This document shows positions 5,646-11,357 of a DNA stretch of 11,357 bases, piece after piece. The position numbers were made by a program, and so were the translations under genes. The stretch's first letter is position 1, and each line of letters opens with the position of its first letter. The DNA is from Bacteroidota bacterium (lineage in GTDB: Bacteria; Bacteroidota; Bacteroidia; Chitinophagales; LD1). The notes under the pieces were generated by a model. It was not told where the DNA came from and searched no databases. It saw only the letters and a program-made list of their open reading frames with translations. The stretch spans positions 1-11,357 of the forward strand of contig PLSN01000493.1 in the NCBI GenBank assembly GCA_003165135.1, written 5' to 3'.

Positions 5646-7001
5646 ATGCATGATCACATCATAAAAAATGCCCAGCTCATCAATGAAGGGAAGATCTTCA
5701 CAGCAGATGTACTGATGCGCAAAGGCCACATAGAGCGTATAGACCCGACCATAGACGTAGACTACAAGGTCAATGAGGTCAAAGCAGATGGACTCTATCT
5801 CATACCCGGCATCATAGACGACCAGGTGCACTTTCGTGAGCCGGGGCTGACCCATAAGGCGACCATATATACCGAAGCCAAAGTAGGCATAGCAGGTGGC
5901 GTGACCTCCTTTATGGAGATGCCAAACACTAACCCTCCTGCCCTCTCTAAAGAACTGCTCGAAGCTAAATACGAAATAGGCAGACTGACCTCGCTCGCCA
6001 ATTATTCATTCTATATGGGCGTGTCCAATGACAACTTTGACAATGTGATCAATGAAGTCAGAGAGCAGTCACGAAAAGAAACAAGAGATATCGCCGGACT
6101 CAAGATATTCATGGGCAGCAGTACCGGCAATATGCTCGTAGACAATGAATCTGTTCTGGAAAAAATATTTGCCGAGTCTACACTTCTCATAGCCACTCAC
6201 TGCGAAGATGAGGCAACCATCAAACGAAACAGCGAATACTACATAGGTAAATATGGGGACAAACTGGACGCCTCATACCATCCCATCATTCGCGATGAGG
6301 AAGCATGCTACAAATCATCTTCATTCGCTTCAGGCCTTGCCAAAAAGTATAACACCAGACTGCACATTCTACATATATCTACTGCTAAGGAGGTCGAGCT
6401 GTTTGACAATACAAAACCGCTAAAAGAGAAACGGATCACAGCAGAAGCATGTGTACATCATATGTGGTTTGATGCAGATGACTATGCACGTCTGGGCAAT
6501 AAAATAAAATGCAACCCCGCTATCAAAGCCAAAGGCAACAAAGAAGCTATCCTCGCTGCTCTGCTGGACAATAAGATCGATGTCATAGCGACTGACCATG
6601 CCCCGCACACAGCAGAAGAAAAAGCCAAACCCTATCTTAGTGCACCTGCCGGACTCCCATTGATACAGCATTCTCTCAATATCATGCTCGAGTTATATCA
6701 TCAGAAAAAGATCACACTCGAAAAGATCATTGAGAAAATGTGCCACGCACCTGCTGATTGTTTCGGAGTATATGAACGTGGCTACCTGCGCGAAGGCTAT
6801 CATGCTGATGTAGTGTTATTCGACACAACCACCCAATGGAAAGTAGCTACAGATAATATCCTGTACAAATGCGGCTGGTCTCCTTTTGAGGGATATGATT
6901 TTACAAGCAAAGTTCACCATACATTTGTAAACGGGAACTGGGTTTATAAAAATGGGGCCTTTGACGAATCTCAAAAGGGGCAAAGGCTCTTATTCCAATA
7001 A
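5646..7001 (+). CDS. pyrC: Dihydroorotase
   Basis: It should catalyse the reversible cyclisation of carbamoyl-aspartate to dihydroorotate, third step of de novo pyrimidine synthesis, in the cytoplasm. The 451-residue amidohydrolase shows PGIIDDQVHFREPGLTHK (54-71), the lysine expected to be carboxylated in GLKIFMGSSTGNM (Lys153), THCEDE (His185), LHILHIST (His240, His243) and the catalytic aspartate in ATDHAPH (Asp317). Where most class I enzymes have HxH after the first strand this one has QVH (Gln60, His62); I recall the same DDQVHFREPG in other Bacteroidota enzymes, such as that of Porphyromonas, so this is a clade feature rather than damage. The ATG follows a -7 element by 17 nt. The downstream ABC ATPase begins 8 nt after the stop codon, so the two are probably co-transcribed. 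Allantoinase or hydantoinase is possible but less likely. Confidence 0.92.
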   Translation: MHDHIIKNAQLINEGKIFTADVLMRKGHIERIDPTIDVDYKVNEVKADGLYLIPGIIDDQVHFREPGLTHKATIYTEAKVGIAGGVTSFMEMPNTNPPALSKELLEAKYEIGRLTSLANYSFYMGVSNDNFDNVINEVREQSRKETRDIAGLKIFMGSSTGNMLVDNESVLEKIFAESTLLIATHCEDEATIKRNSEYYIGKYGDKLDASYHPIIRDEEACYKSSSFASGLAKKYNTRLHILHISTAKEVELFDNTKPLKEKRITAEACVHHMWFDADDYARLGNKIKCNPAIKAKGNKEAILAALLDNKIDVIATDHAPHTAEEKAKPYLSAPAGLPLIQHSLNIMLELYHQKKITLEKIIEKMCHAPADCFGVYERGYLREGYHADVVLFDTTTQWKVATDNILYKCGWSPFEGYDFTSKVHHTFVNGNWVYKNGAFDESQKGQRLLFQ

Positions 7002-7009
7002 TACCACTT

Positions 7010-7726
7010 ATGCTGCAAGCCATAGACCTCACCATAGGATACGACAAAGATAAAGCCCTTATCAATGGTATCAACTTCACATGTCCTGCCGGTGAACTCA
7101 TCATACTGCTGGGTGTAAATGGCATAGGCAAATCAACACTACTCAAAACACTCTGCGGCCTTATCGAACCCATCAGCGGCACCATCTTATTTGATCAAAA
7201 AAATATCTTTGGTCTGGCAGCTAATGACCGGGCCAAAGTGATAAGCGGCGTTTTCACAGGCAGAGATTTTGACCCATTCATCAGTGTCAGGGAATTTATC
7301 GCACTCGGCAGGTATCCATATACTAACTGGCTTGGTACCCTTACAAAAGATGATGCAGAAAAAATCAACCATGCACTGGATACACTAGGGCTAAGTCATC
7401 TCGCAGACAAGAAAGTTCACCAGATCAGTGATGGCGAAAGACAAAAGGCACTCATAGCCAAAGCACTCGCGCAGGATACTCCCGTCATCATCATGGATGA
7501 GCCTACAGCATTTCTGGATTATAAAAACAAAGCAGAACTACTGTCTACTATTAGTAAGCTCTGCTCCGAACAAAATAAGACCATCATTATCTCCACACAC
7601 GACATATCATCTTCCTTGCCTTATTCTGACCGGGCCTTTTTGATCTCTGAGTCCGGATCCTTCATAGAGACCACTCATAAGGACCAGTCCGAGCAGCAAC
7701 TCAAAATGATCATGGAAACGCAATAG
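7010..7726 (+). CDS. ABC transporter ATP-binding protein, FecE/BtuD-like
   Basis: The 238-residue nucleotide-binding domain has Walker A GVNGIGKST (35-43), signature ISDGERQ (139-145, in place of LSGGQ), Walker B VIIMDEPT (159-166), D-loop FLD (168-170) and H-loop ISTHD (His197). The segment VREFIALGRYPYTNWLG (93-109) is typical of ATPases working with FecCD-family permeases that import iron-siderophores, haem or cobalamin. The usual Q-loop glutamine is absent: the region reads KVISGVFTGRDFD (76-88), with threonine at the likely position. No permease or binding protein gene is in the window, so its partner must be encoded elsewhere. It follows pyrC by 8 nt and is probably in the same operon, which gives no functional clue. 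Substrate assignment is tentative; the ABC ATPase call is firm. Confidence 0.88.
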   Translation: MLQAIDLTIGYDKDKALINGINFTCPAGELIILLGVNGIGKSTLLKTLCGLIEPISGTILFDQKNIFGLAANDRAKVISGVFTGRDFDPFISVREFIALGRYPYTNWLGTLTKDDAEKINHALDTLGLSHLADKKVHQISDGERQKALIAKALAQDTPVIIMDEPTAFLDYKNKAELLSTISKLCSEQNKTIIISTHDISSSLPYSDRAFLISESGSFIETTHKDQSEQQLKMIMETQ

Positions 7727-7911
7727 TTTAAATTATTCCACCTGTGGTCGGTATTGTATCCGTTCCACTCATGTGCGCTATACTTCCTCATGCTTTTTCT
7801 TGTATTCTCTAAACTTAAATATACTTGGGCAATCATTTAACTCAAAGATAATATTCCCGTGAAACCTATTTAAAGGACAAATTGTTCATTTGTAGTACAA
7901 TTTTACCTCAA

Positions 7912-8145
7912 ATGGAAAAAGCATTAATGCCCATTGATAGTTCCATAGTGGTGATAGATGGCGCCATCTCTCCGATCAAAAAAGGATACCTGCTGGTAAA
8001 AGACTGTCTGGGCTACATCACTTATCATGCTGTTCTTCGAGAGCCATTCTCCGAGATCAATGTCTCTCATATCAGATCGGGTATATATGAGATCGAGCTG
8101 GTCATAGGCCAGACATCTATCAGCCAAAACATACTTATTAAGTAG
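7912..8145 (+). CDS. Small protein resembling a free-standing T9SS C-terminal sorting domain
   Basis: The 77 residues follow the beta-sandwich pattern of the Por_Secre_tail type A sorting domain. A strand-turn GYLLVKDCLGYITYHAVL resembles the usual xVxVxDxxGxxV segment, and SEINVSHIRSGIYEIELVIG followed by SISQNILIK matches the conserved INVSxLxxGIYxxxI...KxxIK ending. There is no cargo domain, no signal peptide and no YPNP motif, so it cannot be exported on the usual Sec-then-T9SS route as it stands. The start was taken at the ATG of 7912-7914. The frame reaches back to a TTG at 7882, but a TTCATTTG box (7885-7892, 7 of 8 to TAnnTTTG) lies over that codon. It may be a remnant of a larger gene, or a real cytoplasmic mini-protein. 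Homology is judged by pattern only. Confidence 0.55.
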   Translation: MEKALMPIDSSIVVIDGAISPIKKGYLLVKDCLGYITYHAVLREPFSEINVSHIRSGIYEIELVIGQTSISQNILIK

Positions 8146-8250
8146 TCTGGACCTATATCTTTTACATAAATTCTTCTTTTGCTTTAAGTTTAATATTCTT
8201 ACAGTTAATTAGTTACGAAAAAACCACTCTCTTCTACAGTACCCCATTGA

Positions 8251-8269
8251 ATTGTGACTTTATTGTGAC
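8251..8269 (+). promoter_or_regulatory. Paired direct repeat ATTGTGAC upstream of the large secreted gene
   Basis: ATTGTGAC occurs at 8251-8258 and 8262-8269, an 11-bp period that puts both copies on the same face of the helix. This is a common arrangement for response-regulator or activator sites. An inverted half, TCACAA, follows at 8288-8293. The pair lies about 43 bp upstream of the predicted -7 element, a suitable distance for an activator. The function is inferred. Confidence 0.35.
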
Positions 8270-8311
8270 AAATTTTAAAGGCTTAAATCACAAAAAATTT
8301 CTCATTTTATT

Positions 8312-8319
8312 TACCTTTG
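8312..8319 (+). promoter_or_regulatory. Bacteroidota -7 element for the large secreted gene
   Basis: TACCTTTG matches TAnnTTTG at every fixed position and ends 23 nt before the ATG at 8343. It predicts a leader of about 17 nt, containing the A-rich run CAAAAAAATAAC just before the start, as is common in this phylum. No clear -33 TTTG is present. It supports the start at 8343 over the in-frame TTG at 8247. Confidence 0.5.
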
Positions 8320-8342
8320 AGCCTCCTAAACAAAAAAATAAC

Positions 8343-10829
8343 ATGAAAAAAATTGTTTTACTCTCCCTTGTTTCATTAGTGACGATGTCCCTTTGGGCAG
8401 CAGAACCTACAAAAAAGGTTCACAAAACCAAAGTGGGGCCTAAATTTAACTTCTCCCGATATTCGCGGAATAATAAACCAAAATCGCTTCGTTCGAGCGC
8501 TCTTTTGACCGTGCCTGTAGGAAAAGCGGGCAACTTATTGTCTGTAGACAATGGCCTTTGTCACCAGATAGATGTAGATAGTACACTGAATACAGTGCTC
8601 TTTGTACACCGTTCTGATACCGTTTTTGGCACTACATACAACGTGGCTCAGTATCGTTATGATATATCTACTAATGGTGGTACTACATGGACTACGAATA
8701 TAGGCCCGCTCAATCCAATAGCTGACAATATCACCATAAACGGCCGTTTCCCTCAGGCAGTTTTGCGTCCTGACACTTCGTATCCTACCAATCCTGACAG
8801 CGCATGGATCGTATACAACGGCTCATGGCACAATGGTGGTACTACAGACAGATGGCAAGGCCAGTTCTACGGTGTAGGAAGACTGGACGGTGATACTTCA
8901 TCATATACTCAGCATAATGAAGTAGTAAATAACCAAAATGTAGAGATCGCAACGAGCATGATAGAAAGTGCTCCGGGAAACTACTGGAACCTCAATCTTA
9001 ATTATACTGCTCTTACCACCTCTACCGATACAGTAAGAGGATTGATAATCGAACATGGCCTCTGGAACGACTCTGCAGGTGAAGTTCTCTGGACATATCA
9101 GTATGTCACTATAAACAGCGCTTCACTGACCAATACAGGTGGTACTGACATAGCAAACAATCTCGGCAGCCCGACTATAGCATTTGACCCGACAGGCAAA
9201 AATGGCTGGATAGTCCTGTCAGGCGGCCTGACCAATGGCCCGAATTATGCTACCACTCCTATCTATATGCAGTCAACTGACTATGGCCAAACTTGGACCA
9301 CTCCTCAATCACTATATCTTGGCAATCTGCCGGGCGTATTCAGTGTTCCGACCAATACCACTGCTACTAATTTAGGACTGACATTAGTAGAGGACATTTC
9401 TGTAGCTGTGGACTCTGCCGGCAATCCTCACATTTTTGCGGTAGTAGGTACTACTGATACCACCAGCTCTGAAGGCAGTATTTATCTGGACCCACTGGTA
9501 TTGTATGATATTTATTATAACCCTATTGTCGTAGGATGCAGCTGGCAGGCCAATTTCATTGCTCAGGTATGGGGATTTGAAGGCGACTATACTGCTGATG
9601 GAGTGACTGAAGTAAACCGTGTACAGGTTTCACGCAGCAAAGATGGCACAAAACTATTCGCATTCTGGAATGATACCGACTCTGCTGATGTAGCAGCAAT
9701 ATTATCAGCTGCCGCTGCAGGCTCTACCATATACAGCAATCCGAATCCTAACTTATTCGGGATTGGTATTGATATGACCACACGTCTTACCACTGATATT
9801 TATGATTTCACTGCCGGCAATTCATTGTTTGGAGGTGCAATAGCATATCCGGTCACTGCCGCTGGCAGTATAGGTGGGGCGATGTTCCCTGTAGTATCTC
9901 CTAATGCCTTAAACCAAGGTAATGGTTCATACAATGTGCCTGTAGTTCTCACTGATCCTGACTATCTGCAACCAATAGTCACATCAAAATCAAGCATTAA
10001 CCCTGCTTCTTTTTACTACTGCCAAAACATCAACTTTACATCTTCGCAATATGTAAACAATTTTGACAATGCACCTCCTTCACTCACGGTCAATGGCCCT
10101 GATACTACGTGGATATTGATCAATACCCCATATACCCCTCCTGTGGCTACTGCTTATGATTGTGTATTTGGTAATATTATCCCCCACTACTCCAGCACCG
10201 TACCTACCAACGGCAGCGGCAATACTGATTCAATAGGTATATACCTGTCTACCTGGACTGCTACAAACCCTGCGGGTAATGCAGCTAGTCAATCTCAGGT
10301 AGTGATAGTAGCAGCAGCCCCAATTGCAAAGATTTGGTATAAGCCTATATTAGGCGAGCGTGAATTCCAATTCAGAGATTCAACTTTGAATTATGATACA
10401 GCACGCGTTTGGAACTGGGGAGATGGCAGTAACCCATCAGGCGCTCTTCAGTTTAACAAAACATACCTGACCGGTGGTACCAAAATGATCACATTAAAGG
10501 CCTGGAACCGCTTCGGTTCATCAAGCGATACAGTATATATTGATGTGCACCTCTTGGGTATAAATGATGTCACTATCTCTGATAAGATAACTGTCTACCC
10601 TAACCCTTCATCTGGTCTGATGACCATAGAAATGTCAGATGATATAGCTAAAGGCGCTACAATATCAGTATTCAATATAGCCGGAGCACAGGTAGGCCAG
10701 GCTATAGAGATCAAACCTAATGTTACAAATACGGCGGTCAACTACAGCAACCTTGATGCAGGTGCTTATCTAATGAAAATAGAGACGCCGACTGGTACTG
10801 CTATCAAACAGTTCACGATAAATAAATAA
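8343..10829 (+). CDS. Secreted multidomain protein with Asp-boxes, Ig-like and PKD domains and a T9SS sorting domain
   Basis: The 828-residue protein starts MKKIVLLSLVSLVTMSLWAA, a signal peptide cleaved probably after residue 19 or 20. The N-terminal half carries Asp-box motifs STNGGTTW (109-116) and STDYGQTW (311-318), with a degenerate one near SRSKDGTKLFAFW (430-442). These are blade turns of a sialidase-like beta propeller, though no catalytic residues could be identified. An Ig-like region resembling DUF5011/HYR domains spans about 578-656 (PPSLTVNGPDTTWILINTPY...), a PKD domain about 660-736 (VWNWGDGSNPSG, Asp694), and the type A sorting domain about 745-828 (ITVYPNPSSG at 749-758, LDAGAYLMKIET). 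It should cross the outer membrane by type IX secretion, lose the tail, and be surface-attached or released. Role unknown; substrate binding or adhesion is plausible. The start at 8343 was chosen over an upstream TTG (8247) because it begins the signal peptide. Confidence 0.9.
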   Translation: MKKIVLLSLVSLVTMSLWAAEPTKKVHKTKVGPKFNFSRYSRNNKPKSLRSSALLTVPVGKAGNLLSVDNGLCHQIDVDSTLNTVLFVHRSDTVFGTTYNVAQYRYDISTNGGTTWTTNIGPLNPIADNITINGRFPQAVLRPDTSYPTNPDSAWIVYNGSWHNGGTTDRWQGQFYGVGRLDGDTSSYTQHNEVVNNQNVEIATSMIESAPGNYWNLNLNYTALTTSTDTVRGLIIEHGLWNDSAGEVLWTYQYVTINSASLTNTGGTDIANNLGSPTIAFDPTGKNGWIVLSGGLTNGPNYATTPIYMQSTDYGQTWTTPQSLYLGNLPGVFSVPTNTTATNLGLTLVEDISVAVDSAGNPHIFAVVGTTDTTSSEGSIYLDPLVLYDIYYNPIVVGCSWQANFIAQVWGFEGDYTADGVTEVNRVQVSRSKDGTKLFAFWNDTDSADVAAILSAAAAGSTIYSNPNPNLFGIGIDMTTRLTTDIYDFTAGNSLFGGAIAYPVTAAGSIGGAMFPVVSPNALNQGNGSYNVPVVLTDPDYLQPIVTSKSSINPASFYYCQNINFTSSQYVNNFDNAPPSLTVNGPDTTWILINTPYTPPVATAYDCVFGNIIPHYSSTVPTNGSGNTDSIGIYLSTWTATNPAGNAASQSQVVIVAAAPIAKIWYKPILGEREFQFRDSTLNYDTARVWNWGDGSNPSGALQFNKTYLTGGTKMITLKAWNRFGSSSDTVYIDVHLLGINDVTISDKITVYPNPSSGLMTIEMSDDIAKGATISVFNIAGAQVGQAIEIKPNVTNTAVNYSNLDAGAYLMKIETPTGTAIKQFTINK

Positions 10830-10852
10830 TCCATTGGTAGCTAAAAAGCTTT

Positions 10853-10884
10853 AAAACCCTGCTAAAACCTAGCAGGGTTTTTTT
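10853..10884 (+). terminator. Intrinsic terminator of the large secreted gene
   Basis: AAAACCCTGCT (10853-10863) pairs perfectly with AGCAGGGTTTT (10871-10881) around a 7-nt loop, giving an 11-bp stem. It is followed by a continuous run of seven T (10878-10884), and it lies 23 nt after the stop codon. The A run at the 5' arm gives it some ability to work in both directions. The remaining gap to 11000 holds only a weak 7-bp hairpin (10913-10933). Confidence 0.92.
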
Positions 10885-11000
10885 ATGATGCAACTCTTAG
10901 CAACCCCTATCCATCTTATGACCCAAATAAGATTTACAGTACTTAATTTTTTTTAACGGTATTTTTTAGCAATGACCGTGAATGTTAAATTAATTCTGAA

Positions 11001-11008
11001 TAGATTTG
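11001..11008 (+). promoter_or_regulatory. Bacteroidota -7 element for the gene at 11031
   Basis: TAGATTTG matches TAnnTTTG at all fixed positions and ends 22 nt before the ATG, with an A-rich leader (CAATAAAATAATCAGGA). The AGGA directly before the ATG is too close to be a well-placed Shine-Dalgarno sequence. No clear -33 element is seen. Confidence 0.5.
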
Positions 11009-11030
11009 GCAACCAATAAAATAATCAGGA

Positions 11031-11357
11031 ATGAAGAAAATCACTACGACACTTTTAGTATTACTATTTACTGTGGCAGCTTTTGCCGGTGCTCAAAAAG
11101 GACATGACATCAAGCTTACTGTCAAAGACCTTTCTAATTCCAAGCTGATACTGGCTTATTATTACGGCGACAAACAGTATGTGAAAGATACCCTGAAGAT
11201 AGATAGTAAAGGACTCTGTGAACTAAAAGCAGACACCAACCTCACCCCGGGTATATACCTGGCAGTATTTCCGGCTCTCGGCAATAAATACTTTGAGTTT
11301 GTAGTAAACGAACAGCGTTTCTCACTGACCACTGATACCAGTGACCTGGCAGGGCAT
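11031..11357 (+). CDS. Secreted protein with DUF4369-like N-terminal domain, probably a TlpA-like thiol-disulfide oxidoreductase (cut by window edge)
   Basis: Only the first 109 residues are in the window, and the frame is open to the end. It begins MKKITTTLLVLLFTVAAFAG, a signal peptide with probable cleavage after AFA (19) or AGA (21). The following segment (27-105: IKLTVKDLSNSKLILAYYYG, QYVKDTLKIDSKG, GIYLAVFPALGNKYFEFVVN, FSLTTDTSDL) follows the beta-rich pattern of DUF4369-type domains that precede a thioredoxin/AhpC-TSA domain in Bacteroidota periplasmic proteins. The thioredoxin part, with its CxxC, would lie outside the window, so the oxidoreductase call is inference from the N-terminus alone. 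The one cysteine in view (63) is not in a CxxC motif. The gene has its own predicted promoter after the upstream terminator. Confidence 0.7.
   Translation, partial: MKKITTTLLVLLFTVAAFAGAQKGHDIKLTVKDLSNSKLILAYYYGDKQYVKDTLKIDSKGLCELKADTNLTPGIYLAVFPALGNKYFEFVVNEQRFSLTTDTSDLAGH

Noticed and set aside
7882..7911. Upstream TTG start for the small T9SS-tail-like protein
   Set aside because: The ten added residues have no similarity to the domain, and a near-match promoter element overlaps the codon; the ATG at 7912 is preferred.
7727..7911. Gap after the ABC ATPase examined for a cobalamin riboswitch or hidden transporter gene
   Set aside because: No B12-box-like sequence, convincing structure or open frame was seen in these 185 nt.
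8247..8342. Upstream in-frame start (TTG at 8247) for the large secreted protein
   Set aside because: It would add 32 residues before a clear signal peptide, and a full TAnnTTTG box lies inside the extension; the ATG at 8343 fits better.
10913..10933. ATCTTAT / ATAAGAT 7-bp hairpin after the strong terminator
   Set aside because: It is short and AT-rich with no clear function next to a much stronger terminator; this is likely chance.

Overview
The window reads as a chromosomal stretch from a member of the Bacteroidota. The evidence is: a protein ending in a type IX secretion (T9SS) C-terminal sorting domain, an OmpA-family protein with thrombospondin type 3 repeats, a dihydroorotase of the Bacteroidota form (DDQVHFREPG), weak or absent Shine-Dalgarno sequences, and three good matches to the Bacteroidota -7 promoter element TAnnTTTG placed just upstream of genes. 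The genus cannot be fixed from the sequence. A Chitinophagales/Sphingobacteria-like lineage is a guess.

Layout. The left edge (1-218, minus) is the N-terminal part of a DUF559 endonuclease-fold protein. Between it and a SAM-dependent methyltransferase gene (376-1122, minus) lies a 147-bp nested palindromic element: two oppositely oriented copies of a hairpin repeat inside a 9-bp outer inverted repeat. The right end of the element supplies the last codons of the methyltransferase. Divergent from the methyltransferase is a GlmM-type phosphoglucosamine mutase with a TTG start (1250-2641), followed by a 15-bp perfect hairpin. Next is an OmpA-like outer-membrane protein (2817-4268). It converges on a secreted protein of unknown function (4396-5481, minus), and a perfect 19-bp inverted repeat flanks that unknown gene.

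A two-gene operon follows: dihydroorotase pyrC (5646-7001) and, 8 nt later, a FecE/BtuD-type ABC transporter ATPase (7010-7726) with no permease or binding protein in view. A very small gene (7912-8145) encodes what looks like a free-standing T9SS-type C-terminal domain. It is followed by a large secreted protein (8343-10829) with Asp-box motifs, an Ig-like domain, a PKD domain and a T9SS sorting domain, closed by a clear intrinsic terminator. The right edge (11031-11357) holds the start of a secreted protein resembling the N-terminal domain of Bacteroidota TlpA-like thiol-disulfide oxidoreductases.

How the genes relate. Most are housekeeping (amino-sugar and pyrimidine synthesis) or envelope/secretion genes, with no single pathway linking them. 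No defence system, prophage, CRISPR array, tRNA or rRNA was seen. The least ordinary structures are the palindromic doublet next to the DUF559 nuclease, the inverted repeats around the unknown secreted gene, and the orphan sorting-domain-like mini-protein. No intergenic gap exceeds about 200 bp.
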